Of a DNA stretch of 64,000 bases, positions 25,053-33,629 are shown piece after piece. The DNA is taken from the NCBI RefSeq assembly GCF_008692035.1, contig NZ_VTFG01000002.1:558001-622000 (forward strand), in the 5' to 3' direction. The stretch comes from Pseudomonas marginalis. Lineage in GTDB: Bacteria > Pseudomonadota > Gammaproteobacteria > Pseudomonadales > Pseudomonadaceae. The position numbers and the translations under genes were made by a program. The notes under the pieces were generated by a model, which was given only the letters and a program-made list of their open reading frames with translations, did no database searches and was not told the DNA's origin. Numbering within the stretch: the stretch's first letter is position 1; the number at the start of each line of letters is the position of its first letter.

Positions 25053-25991
25053 TCAGCCGAACAACCACTTCCACAGCAGTACCAGCACCACTACCGCCAG
25101 CACCGGCCGCGCAATGCGGTAAGCCTTCGGATGCTTGCGCTTCCACTGCTTGACCACACCGCTGAACTTGTCGCTGAAGGTCTTGCTCCAGGCATACGCC
25201 TGGTTGATGCCGCCGACGCGCTCGTCATCCAGGTTCTGCGGTGCGGTGGCGCGGCCCAACTGCTTGCTGACCCAGCGGTTGACGCGGGTCATCAGGCGGT
25301 TGCTCAGGGGCCGCTCGATGTCGCAGAACAGGATCACGCGGGTCTTGTCGGTTTCGTTTTTCACCCAGTGCACGTAGGTTTCATCGAACATCACGTCGTC
25401 ACCGTCGCGCCAGGCGTATACCTGGCCGTCGACGAAGATGCGGCAGTCGTCGGAGTTCGGCGTGGACAAGCCCAAGTGATACCGCAGGGAACCGGCAAAC
25501 GGGTCACGGTGCGGGTTGAGGTGGCTGCCGCCCGGCAACAGCGCGAACATCGCGCCCTTGACGTTGGGGATGCTGCTCACCAGCGCCACGGTTTTCGGGC
25601 ACAACGCCTCGGCCGATGGCAGGGGTTTGTCGTACCACTTGAGGTAGAAACGCTTCCAGCCTTTCTTGAAGAACGAACCGAAACCGGCATCGTTGTTCTT
25701 TTCCGCGGCGCGGATGTAACCCTCGTCGAACAGGTGCATGGCCTCTTCGCGGATCACTTCCCAGTTGTCCTTGAGCACGTCCAGTTCCGGGAACTTGCTG
25801 CGGTCCAGGTACGGCTTGGACGGCACGGCCGAAAACAGGTACATCAAGGCGTTATAGGGGGCGAACAGCGCCGAATGGTTGACGAACTGGCGCAACATCG
25901 GCAAACGGGCCTTGCCGCGCAGGTGCACATACAGCGTGCTGCCAATAAACAGCAACAACACCGACAGTTTGGCGGCCAAAGAAAAGGTCAT
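25053..25991 (-). CDS. lpxO: lipid A hydroxylase LpxO (Fe(II)/2-oxoglutarate dioxygenase)
   Basis: A 312-residue inner-membrane dioxygenase that adds a 2-hydroxyl to a secondary acyl chain of lipid A. N-terminal membrane segment (SLAAKLSVLLLFIGSTLYVH) and a C-terminal one (PVLAVVVLVLLWKWLF) flank an aspartyl/asparaginyl beta-hydroxylase domain. Iron-binding residues are visible in SHLNPHRDPFAGSLRYHLGL and in FDETYVHWVKNETDKTRVIL. The ATG at 25991 has AGGAGT 8 bases upstream; the open frame continues without a signal. It is monocistronic. Confidence 0.92.
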   Translation of the reverse strand: MTFSLAAKLSVLLLFIGSTLYVHLRGKARLPMLRQFVNHSALFAPYNALMYLFSAVPSKPYLDRSKFPELDVLKDNWEVIREEAMHLFDEGYIRAAEKNNDAGFGSFFKKGWKRFYLKWYDKPLPSAEALCPKTVALVSSIPNVKGAMFALLPGGSHLNPHRDPFAGSLRYHLGLSTPNSDDCRIFVDGQVYAWRDGDDVMFDETYVHWVKNETDKTRVILFCDIERPLSNRLMTRVNRWVSKQLGRATAPQNLDDERVGGINQAYAWSKTFSDKFSGVVKQWKRKHPKAYRIARPVLAVVVLVLLWKWLFG

Positions 25992-26118
25992 GCAGCAACT
26001 CCTGGAAATAAGCGCCTGGCCAACAGCCTCCCGGCGACGGGAGGCCAGACGTGACAGCCGGCCATGATAAACAGTTGGGCCATTATGCAGAAGGCCCAGG
26101 CTGACCGGCTGACATAAA

Positions 26119-27093
26119 TCAAGCCTGGTTTTCCTGCTCGGTAAACAAATCGCTGAACAGCATGCTCGACAGGTAGCGCTCACCGGAGTCCGGCAGGATC
26201 ACCACAATGGTCTTGCCCTGCATTTCCGGCTTCTCGGCCAGGCGCACGGCCACGGCCATGGCGGCACCGCAGGAAATACCGCACAGGATGCCCTCTTCCT
26301 GCATCAGGCGCAGGGCCATGGCCTTGGATTCCTCGTCGGTCACCAGTTCCACGCGGTCGACCATCGACAGGTCGAGGTTCTTCGGCACGAACCCGGCGCC
26401 AATCCCCTGGATCTTGTGGGGGCTGGGCTTGATCTCGGCACCGGCCAGGGCCTGGGTGATCACCGGCGACACCATCGGCTCGACAGCCACCGACAGGATC
26501 GGCTTGCCTGCGGTGTTCTTGATGTAGCGCGACACGCCGGTGATGGTGCCCCCCGTGCCCACGCCCGCCACCAGCACGTCCACGGCGCCATCGGTGTCGT
26601 TCCAGATTTCCGGGCCGGTGGTTTTTTCGTGGATGGCCGGGTTGGCCGGGTTTTCGAACTGGGCCGGCATAAAGTAGGTGGCCGGGTCACTGGCAACGAT
26701 TTCGCCGGCCTTGTCGATGGCGCCCTTCATGCCCTTGGCCGGCTCGGTGAGGACCAATTCGGCGCCGAGGGCCTTGAGCACCTTGCGGCGTTCGATACTC
26801 ATGGACGCCGGCATGGTCAGCAGCAACTTGTAGCCACGGGCGGCGGCGACAAAGGCCAGGCCGATACCGGTATTGCCGGAAGTCGGTTCCACGATGGTCA
26901 TGCCCGGCTTGAGTTTGCCGGTGCTTTCGGCGTCCCAGATCATGTTTGCGCCAATGCGGCACTTCACCGAATAGCCCGGGTTACGCCCCTCGATCTTGGC
27001 CAGGATGGTCACGCCACGGGGTGCGATACGGTTGATCTGAACCAGGGGCGTGTTACCGATGGAGTGCGCGTTGTCTGCAAAAATGCGGCTCAT
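26119..27093 (-). CDS. cysK: cysteine synthase A
   Basis: A 324-residue PLP enzyme that makes cysteine from O-acetylserine and sulfide. The PLP lysine is Lys44 in NPGYSVKCRIGAN, the asparagine loop is EPTSGNTGIGLAFVAAARG, and the phosphate-binding loop is GVGTGGTITGVSRYI. The Cys after the PLP lysine, where the usual motif has Asp, is normal for the Pseudomonas form. The ATG at 27093 (MSRIFADNAHSIGNTPLVQ) fits the family. It diverges from the DUF748-like gene. Confidence 0.94.
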   Translation of the reverse strand: MSRIFADNAHSIGNTPLVQINRIAPRGVTILAKIEGRNPGYSVKCRIGANMIWDAESTGKLKPGMTIVEPTSGNTGIGLAFVAAARGYKLLLTMPASMSIERRKVLKALGAELVLTEPAKGMKGAIDKAGEIVASDPATYFMPAQFENPANPAIHEKTTGPEIWNDTDGAVDVLVAGVGTGGTITGVSRYIKNTAGKPILSVAVEPMVSPVITQALAGAEIKPSPHKIQGIGAGFVPKNLDLSMVDRVELVTDEESKAMALRLMQEEGILCGISCGAAMAVAVRLAEKPEMQGKTIVVILPDSGERYLSSMLFSDLFTEQENQA

Positions 27094-27222
27094 GGCGGGT
27101 CCTATTAGGCGGTTTTCAGAAAGGCTCCAAGGGTATGCCTCGTGCTGCAAAGCGTCCAGTCGAAGGAACGTTGCGCCTGCCGCAGGGGTCCACCGCACCA
27201 GTATGGACAGAGGACTCTCCCC

Positions 27223-28299
27223 ATGAAACGTCGCTACAGCTGGCCACTATGGACCATTGCCGGATTGCTGGTGGTCCTGGTCGCCGTGAGCATCGCGCTC
27301 CCTTACCTGGTGCGTAACTACCTGAATGACAAGCTCGCCGACATGGGCGATTACCGCGGCCAGGTGACCGACGTGGACCTCGCGCTATGGCGTGGCGCGT
27401 ACCGGATCAACGGCCTGGAGATCGTCAAGGTCGACGGCAAGGTGCCCGTCCCGTTCGTCAAGGCGCCGCTGATCGACCTGGCGGTGAGCTGGCACTCTCT
27501 CTGGTACGACCACGCGGTGGTGGCCAAAGTGCTGTTTATCAAGCCCGAGGTTAACTTCGTCGACGGCGGTGCCAACAAGCAAGCCTCCCAGACCGGTAAG
27601 GGCACCGACTGGCGCGAGCAGTTGAGTAAGTTGGCCCCCATCACCCTCGATGAAGTGCGCATTGAAGACGGCAAGATCGCCTTCCACAACTTCAGCTCCA
27701 AGCCCGTGGTGAAGATCGACGCGACCGACGTCAACGCCAGCTTCTACAACCTGACCAATGTGGTGGACGTCAAAGGCCGGCGCGACGCGCGCTTCGACGG
27801 CAAGGCCCTGCTGCAAGGCCAGGCTCCGCTGGAAGCCACCGCCACCTTCGACCCGCTGAGCAATTTCGAGAATTTCGAGTTTCGCTTTCGCGCCAGGGAC
27901 TTGCAGCTCAAGCGCATGAACGACTTCGCCGCGGCCTATGGCAAGTTCGACTTCAAGGCCGGCACCGGGGACGTAGTGATCGAAGCCCAGGCGGAAAAAG
28001 GTCAGTTGACCGGGTACATCAAGCCGCTGCTGCGCGACGTGGAAGTCTTCGACTGGCAGCAGGACGTGGAGAACAAGGACAAGAACATCTTTCGTTCGAT
28101 CTGGGAGGCCGTGGTGGGCGCCAGCGAGACCGTATTGAAGAACCAGGCAAAGAACCAGTTCGCCACCCGCGTGGAGCTAAGTGGCAGCGTGCATCAGCAA
28201 AATGTCAGCGCGTTCTCCGCTTTTTTGGCGATTTTGCGTAATGGCTTTATCCAGGCGTTCAATGCGCGCTATGAGCAGCCAAAGCCTTCGGCGGATTGA
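27223..28299 (+). CDS. membrane-anchored DUF748/AsmA-like protein
   Basis: A 358-residue protein with one N-terminal membrane anchor (WTIAGLLVVLVAVSIALPYLV) and a large periplasmic beta-rich domain. Repeated patterns such as VDLALWRGAYRINGLEIVKVDG resemble AsmA-type bridge-like lipid-transfer proteins (DUF748). AGGAC lies 8 bases before the ATG at 27223. It precedes the MoxR and vWA genes on the same strand with a 100-bp gap; this trio is conserved next to cysK in pseudomonads, but I know of no proven function. Confidence 0.78.
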   Translation: MKRRYSWPLWTIAGLLVVLVAVSIALPYLVRNYLNDKLADMGDYRGQVTDVDLALWRGAYRINGLEIVKVDGKVPVPFVKAPLIDLAVSWHSLWYDHAVVAKVLFIKPEVNFVDGGANKQASQTGKGTDWREQLSKLAPITLDEVRIEDGKIAFHNFSSKPVVKIDATDVNASFYNLTNVVDVKGRRDARFDGKALLQGQAPLEATATFDPLSNFENFEFRFRARDLQLKRMNDFAAAYGKFDFKAGTGDVVIEAQAEKGQLTGYIKPLLRDVEVFDWQQDVENKDKNIFRSIWEAVVGASETVLKNQAKNQFATRVELSGSVHQQNVSAFSAFLAILRNGFIQAFNARYEQPKPSAD

Positions 28300-28399
28300 G
28301 CCGTGACCGGTCATTCAGAGACTGAATAACCCGTCTGCGTTCACAGTCGCCGGGGCCGCGCGGTATAGTCCGGGCATTGATGAATTCGAGGAATGACCG

Positions 28400-29245
28400 A
28401 TGAAGTTCGAAGGCACCCAGGCCTACGTTGCCACCGATGACCTGAAACTGGCCGTCAACGCTGCCATCACCCTGGAGCGTCCGCTGCTGGTCAAGGGTGA
28501 GCCCGGCACCGGCAAGACCATGCTCGCCGAACAACTGGCCGAGTCCTTCGGCGCCAAGCTGATTACCTGGCACATCAAGTCCACCACCAAGGCCCATCAG
28601 GGCCTGTACGAGTACGACGCGGTCAGCCGCCTGCGCGACTCGCAACTGGGGGTGGACAAGGTGCACGACGTGCGCAACTACCTGAAGAAGGGCAAGCTCT
28701 GGGAAGCGTTCGAGTCCGAGGAGCGTGTGATCCTGCTGATCGATGAAATCGACAAGGCCGACATCGAGTTCCCCAACGACCTGCTGCAGGAACTCGACAA
28801 GATGGAGTTCTACGTCTACGAAATCGACGAGACCATCAAGGCCCGGAAGCGCCCGATCATCATCATTACCTCCAACAACGAAAAAGAGCTGCCGGACGCG
28901 TTCCTGCGCCGCTGCTTCTTCCACTACATCGCCTTCCCCGACCGCACCACCCTGCAAAAAATCGTCGACGTGCACTACCCGGACATCAAGAAGGAGCTGG
29001 TCAGCGAGGCGCTGGACGTGTTTTTCGACGTGCGCAAAGTCCCCGGCCTGAAGAAAAAACCGTCCACCTCCGAGCTGGTCGACTGGCTCAAGTTGCTGAT
29101 GGCCGACAATATCGGCGAAGCGGTGCTGCGCGAGCGCGACCCCACCAAGGCCATCCCGCCCCTGGCCGGTGCCTTGGTCAAGAACGAGCAAGACGTGCAG
29201 TTGCTCGAACGCCTGGCATTCATGAGCCGTCGCGGTAATCGATAA
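28400..29245 (+). CDS. MoxR-family AAA+ ATPase
   Basis: A 281-residue AAA+ protein. Walker A GEPGTGKT at residues 33-40, Walker B VILLIDEIDKADIEF, sensor 1 IIITSNNEKELPDAFLRRC. MoxR ATPases act as chaperones that load metal or remodel a partner, and nearly always pair with a von Willebrand A protein; here that partner gene follows with a one-base TAATG overlap, so the two are translationally coupled. Confidence 0.93.
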   Translation: MKFEGTQAYVATDDLKLAVNAAITLERPLLVKGEPGTGKTMLAEQLAESFGAKLITWHIKSTTKAHQGLYEYDAVSRLRDSQLGVDKVHDVRNYLKKGKLWEAFESEERVILLIDEIDKADIEFPNDLLQELDKMEFYVYEIDETIKARKRPIIIITSNNEKELPDAFLRRCFFHYIAFPDRTTLQKIVDVHYPDIKKELVSEALDVFFDVRKVPGLKKKPSTSELVDWLKLLMADNIGEAVLRERDPTKAIPPLAGALVKNEQDVQLLERLAFMSRRGNR

Positions 29246-30423
29246 TGTTGCTCAACCTGTTCAATGAAATGCGCGCAGCCAAGGTCCCGGTGTCGGTGCG
29301 CGAGCTGCTCGACCTGATCAACGCGCTGAAACAGCGCGTGACCTTTGCCGACATGGACGAGTTCTACTACTTGGCCCGGGCGATCCTGGTCAAGGACGAG
29401 CGGCATTTCGACAAGTTCGACCGCGCCTTCAGCGCCTACTTCAATGGCCTGGAAAAGCTCGACGATCACCTGCAGGCGCTGATCCCCGAAGACTGGCTGC
29501 GCAAGGAGTTCGAACGCTCGCTGAGCGACGAAGAGCGCGCACAGATCCAGTCCCTCGGCGGCCTGGACAAGCTGATCGAGGCATTCAAGAAACGCCTGGA
29601 AGAACAGAAGGAACGTCACGCCGGCGGCAACAAATGGATCGGCACCGGCGGTACCAGCCCGTTCGGCTCCGGCGGCTACAACCCCGAGGGCATTCGCGTC
29701 GGCGACGCCGGCAAACGCCAGGGCAAGGCCGTGAAGGTCTGGGACCAGCGCGAGTACAAGAACCTCGACGACCAGGTGGAACTGGGCACCCGCAACATCA
29801 AGATCGCCCTGCGCCGCCTGCGCAAGTTCGCCCGCCAGGGTGCGGCCGAAGAGCTGGACATCGACGGCACCATCGACCACACCGCCCGCGATGCCGGGCT
29901 GTTGAATATCCAGATGCGCCCGGAACGGCGCAACACCATCAAGCTGCTGTTGCTGTTCGATATCGGCGGCTCGATGGACGCCCACGTGAAGATCTGCGAA
30001 GAACTGTTCTCGGCCTGCAAGACCGAGTTCAAGCACCTGGAGTACTTCTACTTCCACAACTTCGTGTACGAATCGGTGTGGAAGAATAACCAGCGCCGCA
30101 CCTCCGAGCGCACCTCCACCCAGGACCTGCTGCACAAGTACGGTGCCGATTACAAAGTGATCTTTATCGGCGATGCGTCGATGGCGCCGTATGAAATCAC
30201 CCAGGCCGGCGGCAGCGTCGAGCATTGGAATGAAGAGCCGGGGTATGTGTGGATGCAGCGCTTCATGGCCAAGTACAAGAAACTGATCTGGATAAACCCG
30301 TATCCCAAGGATACCTGGGGTTATACCGCGTCGACGGGGATTGTGCGGGAGTTGGTGGAAGACCAGATGTACCCGCTGACGTTGCGCGGGTTGGAAGAAG
30401 GCATGCGCTTCCTGTCCAAGTGA
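29245..30423 (+). CDS. von Willebrand A domain protein (CoxE-like)
   Basis: A 392-residue cytosolic protein, partner of the upstream MoxR ATPase. A helical N-terminal domain (MLLNLFNEMRAAKVPVSVRE) and a glycine-rich linker (GGNKWIGTGGTSPFGSGGY) precede the C-terminal vWA domain. The metal site reads D239-IGG-S243: the first Ser of a canonical DxSxS motif is Gly here, a variant I remember as common in this subfamily. No signal peptide. A 13-bp hairpin follows the stop. Confidence 0.9.
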   Translation: MLLNLFNEMRAAKVPVSVRELLDLINALKQRVTFADMDEFYYLARAILVKDERHFDKFDRAFSAYFNGLEKLDDHLQALIPEDWLRKEFERSLSDEERAQIQSLGGLDKLIEAFKKRLEEQKERHAGGNKWIGTGGTSPFGSGGYNPEGIRVGDAGKRQGKAVKVWDQREYKNLDDQVELGTRNIKIALRRLRKFARQGAAEELDIDGTIDHTARDAGLLNIQMRPERRNTIKLLLLFDIGGSMDAHVKICEELFSACKTEFKHLEYFYFHNFVYESVWKNNQRRTSERTSTQDLLHKYGADYKVIFIGDASMAPYEITQAGGSVEHWNEEPGYVWMQRFMAKYKKLIWINPYPKDTWGYTASTGIVRELVEDQMYPLTLRGLEEGMRFLSK

Positions 30424-30428
30424 TGGCA

Positions 30429-30459
30429 GGCCTGTAGCCGAGGACATCGGCTACAGGCC
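30429..30459. repeat. 13-bp perfect inverted repeat between convergent genes
   Basis: GGCCTGTAGCCGA (30429-30441) and TCGGCTACAGGCC (30447-30459) flank GGACA. There is no T run on either side, so it is not a classical terminator, but its position 6 bp after one stop and 7 bp before the convergent one suggests transcript protection or termination. Confidence 0.7.
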
Positions 30460-30465
30460 CCTCAC

Positions 30466-31008
30466 TCAGCAGTGCTCGCGGTCGATCCAGGCAAACTTGA
30501 GGAAGAGCGCGGCGAACCGCTTGACCAGTTCCGAATCCTGACGGTCGACCTTCCCATCATTGTTGACGTCCTGGTGGATCGAGACAGAGGCGCCACGACC
30601 ATTACCGTCGCTGTACACCGCTGCCGAATAGACAATGGTTTCATCTCGCGGCACCCCCTCCCCTTGATGAAAGTGCAAGCGCACCGTGTCGGGAATCCCG
30701 TTGTTATCAAAGTCACCGGCAAATACCTTCAGGTACTTGTCGAAGGGTTCGTCGAGGCTGAACCATTCGAACGCCAGAAACAGCTGGGCAAACTCGATGG
30801 CCATCTCTCGGTCCACGGTGTCGACAATGCCGTCCTGATTGAGATCGTCCGCAATGATCCAGTCGAACTGGCCGTCGTCGGTGATATCGAAGGCCGTGGC
30901 CCGATGGACAAGCGCGGGGGTCCTGGAATCGTCATAGAACTCCAGGTACACCACATCGGGAACATCGTTATCGAGCACATCTTGGGCAAAAATCTTCAAA
31001 TAGCGCAT
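30466..31008 (-). CDS. internally duplicated EF-hand (dockerin-like) protein
   Basis: A 180-residue acidic protein I do not recognise by name. It is two copies of an approximately 85-residue unit: RYLKIFAQD at residue 2 matches KYLKVFAGD at 91, and VPDVVYLEF matches IPDTVRLHF. Each copy has a 12-residue calcium-type loop, DLNQDGIVDTVD (55-66) and DVNNDGKVDRQD (147-158), followed by a similar helix (IEFAQLFLAF / VKRFAALFLKF). That loop-helix pattern is dockerin-like, but there is no signal peptide and no nearby cohesin. It appears monocistronic; AGG lies 8 bases before the ATG. Calcium binding is inferred. Confidence 0.75.
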   Translation of the reverse strand: MRYLKIFAQDVLDNDVPDVVYLEFYDDSRTPALVHRATAFDITDDGQFDWIIADDLNQDGIVDTVDREMAIEFAQLFLAFEWFSLDEPFDKYLKVFAGDFDNNGIPDTVRLHFHQGEGVPRDETIVYSAAVYSDGNGRGASVSIHQDVNNDGKVDRQDSELVKRFAALFLKFAWIDREHC

Positions 31009-31104
31009 GGAAAAGCCTGGATAGTGGATGAACCCATTCAGGTTTTCATGACTGCGCTAAAGCCGCGAAGACGACAAACACTGGCACTCCCGTAGGAGCT
31101 TTCC

Positions 31105-32016
31105 TTACAGCGCAAACCGGCGCAGATACTCCACATGCTGCCGATGCGCCATTTCCTGCACCACCGGCACCAACCTCAGCTTTTCTCCCGGCAAACACTG
31201 CGCCAGCCGCGCCAGCGCCAACGGCGTCAAGGCGCCGAGGCGCGGATAGCCACCGATGGTCTGGCGATCATTGAGCAACACGATCGGCTGCCCATCCGGG
31301 GGCACCTGGATGCCACCCAACGGAATCCCTTCGGAAATCAGCGACGGTCCCTGGTACTGCAACGGCGTGCCCAGCAAGCGCATGCCCATGCGGTCGGCGC
31401 GACTGTCCAGGGCCCACTCGGTGTTAAAGGCATCGAACAGGCTCTGGCCGCTGAACAGGCCAATTTGGGCGCCGACGATCACCTCCAGCGGCGCCTTGGC
31501 GGGCAACGCCTGCTCGCTCAGCACTTTCATCCCACCGCCGGTACCGGAGTAGCCCAGTCGCCCGCCTTCGACCAAGGCCTTGCCGAAACCGTCCGGCCCG
31601 CCCAGCGCCTCACGTACCACCGTGGCGCAGCTGCCCAGCACATCCGGCGCATCAAACCCGCCAGGGGCCGCCAGGTAAGCCCGCGCGCCGCTGAACGGCT
31701 GGGTAAAGCGCAGGCGCTGGCCCTTTTGCAGGATAAAACTGCGCCCGGGACTGATCGCACGTTCATCGATATACGCCCCCAGATCCGCCCCGGCCAGCGC
31801 CAACAGGCAATAATCCTCGGCCTGCACGGTAAAGCCACCGAGGGTGATTTCCACCACCGGCGCGTCCAGCGCATTGCCCAGCAGCCAGTTGGCCCAGGAC
31901 ATCGACACCCAATCCAGCGCGCCGCCCTGGGTCACGCCCAGGTGGCGCACGCCAAAACGACCGGCGTCCTGCAGCAGGCACAGCGGCGTGCTGGCCTCGA
32001 TGATCAAGCGGCTCAT
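31105..32016 (-). CDS. pxpC: 5-oxoprolinase subunit PxpC (biotin-dependent carboxylase-like)
   Basis: A 303-residue PxpC (formerly KipA/AHS2 domain). Landmarks are LLQDAGRFGVRHLGVTQGGALDWVS near the N-terminus and GGIQVPPDGQPIVLLNDRQTIGGYPRLG. With PxpA and PxpB it forms the ATP-dependent prokaryotic 5-oxoprolinase that turns pyroglutamate into glutamate. Its ATG overlaps the pxpB stop (ATGA), so the three genes are translationally coupled. Confidence 0.94.
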   Translation of the reverse strand: MSRLIIEASTPLCLLQDAGRFGVRHLGVTQGGALDWVSMSWANWLLGNALDAPVVEITLGGFTVQAEDYCLLALAGADLGAYIDERAISPGRSFILQKGQRLRFTQPFSGARAYLAAPGGFDAPDVLGSCATVVREALGGPDGFGKALVEGGRLGYSGTGGGMKVLSEQALPAKAPLEVIVGAQIGLFSGQSLFDAFNTEWALDSRADRMGMRLLGTPLQYQGPSLISEGIPLGGIQVPPDGQPIVLLNDRQTIGGYPRLGALTPLALARLAQCLPGEKLRLVPVVQEMAHRQHVEYLRRFAL

Positions 32017-32717
32017 GCCTGCGCCTCCAACGGCGTGTCATCGCCACCCAGGTTTATAAATTCAGCGTGGCTGACCGACTCAAAGCGCACCGTGTCACCG
32101 GGCTGCATCAGGCTGTAGCCGTCGCGCTCTCGATCGAACAACTTGGCCGGCGTGCGGCCGATCAGATTCCAGCCACCGGGGGACACCACCGGATAGGCAG
32201 CGGTCTGTCGCTCGGCGATACCGACACTGCCGGCCGCCACGCGCTGGCGTGGGGTGCTCAGGCGCGGGGTGGCGAGGATTTCATCCACCAACCCCATAAA
32301 GGCAAAACCGGGGGCGAAGCCGAGGGCGAACACTTGGTACTCGTGGGCGCTGTGGCGGCGGATCACGTCGTCGACAGCCAGGCCACTGCGCCGGGCGAGC
32401 AATGTTAGTTCAGGGCCGACACTCAGGTCGTACCACACCGGCAGCACATGGCACTGGCCGCTGCCCTGGGCCTGGGGTCGCAGGCCGGTCAGGGCCTGGT
32501 CGATCAATTCCCGCGCCTGAGCCGGGCTCAACGCCGTGAGGTCGTAATGCACCATCAAGGTGGTGTAGGACGGCACCAGATCCACCAGGGCTGCGCCAAA
32601 GCCGCTGCGCAAGCGCTGGGTGGCAGAGAGCATCCACGGCATATTGGCTTCGGCGATCACCTCGAACAGACGCACCATCAGGCAGTCGATCGCCACCACT
32701 TCAATCCGTGGCTTCAT
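32013..32717 (-). CDS. pxpB: 5-oxoprolinase subunit PxpB
   Basis: A 234-residue PxpB (formerly KipI/AHS1 domain). The central HEYQVFALGFAPGFAFMGLVDE and GSVGIAERQTAAYPVVSPGGWNLIGRT blocks are the family signature. The ATG at 32717 overlaps the pxpA stop codon by four bases. Alone, KipI homologues inhibit a histidine kinase in Bacillus, but the intact pxpABC operon makes 5-oxoprolinase the much better call. Confidence 0.94.
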   Translation of the reverse strand: MKPRIEVVAIDCLMVRLFEVIAEANMPWMLSATQRLRSGFGAALVDLVPSYTTLMVHYDLTALSPAQARELIDQALTGLRPQAQGSGQCHVLPVWYDLSVGPELTLLARRSGLAVDDVIRRHSAHEYQVFALGFAPGFAFMGLVDEILATPRLSTPRQRVAAGSVGIAERQTAAYPVVSPGGWNLIGRTPAKLFDRERDGYSLMQPGDTVRFESVSHAEFINLGGDDTPLEAQA

Positions 32718-33454
32718 GCTGGCTTCAATGCCTCGCGGATACGCTTTACGGCGGCGACCGAACTGACATTGTCGCCATGCACGCACAGGGTATTGGCGCG
32801 CAACAACAACGGGCTGCCATCGCTGGCGGTCAGGGGTTCGCCACGGGAAAGGGTCAAGGACTGCTGGACGATGACCTCTGGATCATGGTGCACGGCACCC
32901 GGCAACTGGCGCGAAACCAGGTGGCCGTTGGCGTCGTAGGCACGGTCGGCGAAAGCCTCGAACCACAGGATCACCCCGTATTCGTCGCCCAGTGCCTGGG
33001 CCGCGCTGTTGTCGCGGGTCGCCAGCAGCATCAGCGGCAGGTCGCCATACGCGGCCACGGCCTCGATCACCGCACGCAGTTGCGCCGGGTTGGCCATCAT
33101 GTCGTTGTACAGCGCGCCATGGGGTTTGACGTAACTGACACGTCCGCCCTGGGCACGGCAGATGCCGTCGAGGGCGCCGATCTGGTAATGCAGCAGGTCC
33201 TGGATTTCCTGGGGGGTGTAGGCCATGGAGCGGCGGCCGAAGCCCTGCAGGTCCTGGTACGCCGGGTGTGCGCCCACCTGTACACCGTGCTTGAGGGCCA
33301 GGCTGACGGTCTTGCGCATGATGCTCGGATCGCCGGCATGAAAACCGCAGGCCACGTTGGCGCAATCGATGAACGGCATGACCTCGGCGTCCAGACCCAT
33401 GGTCCAGTTGCCAAAGCTCTCGCCGATGTCGCAATTCAATAGCAGACGGCTCAC
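32714..33454 (-). CDS. pxpA: 5-oxoprolinase subunit PxpA (LamB/YcsF family)
   Basis: A 246-residue LamB/YcsF family protein. Starts MSRLLLNCDIGESFGNWTMG with the metal-type motifs DIGES, DCANVACGFHAGDP and VGAHPAYQDLQGFGRR. It is the first gene of pxpABC, and the GGAGCAACC before ATG gives a reasonable start. Divergent from a LysR gene with 175 bp between, so that regulator probably controls the operon. No pyroglutamate transporter gene is adjacent. Confidence 0.94.
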   Translation of the reverse strand: MSRLLLNCDIGESFGNWTMGLDAEVMPFIDCANVACGFHAGDPSIMRKTVSLALKHGVQVGAHPAYQDLQGFGRRSMAYTPQEIQDLLHYQIGALDGICRAQGGRVSYVKPHGALYNDMMANPAQLRAVIEAVAAYGDLPLMLLATRDNSAAQALGDEYGVILWFEAFADRAYDANGHLVSRQLPGAVHHDPEVIVQQSLTLSRGEPLTASDGSPLLLRANTLCVHGDNVSSVAAVKRIREALKPA

Positions 33455-33629
33455 GCTGGTTGCTCCTGTAGGCTTTGTTTTTTTGTAGTGTGGGATTTTT
33501 TACGCAGAACTCGCAACTTGTCCTGACACCCCAACGGCGCTTATCGTGGAATAGCCTGATTTTTGGCGTTTGCCCGGTGCGGCGTCCAACTAATAAAAAC
33601 CGATCCATGCATAAGAAAAAGTTGATCCC

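Noticed and set aside
33455..33629. LysR operator in the pxpA-LysR gap
   Set aside because: I searched for a T-N11-A dyad but found only imperfect matches such as GCTTAT...AATAGC; not strong enough to report.
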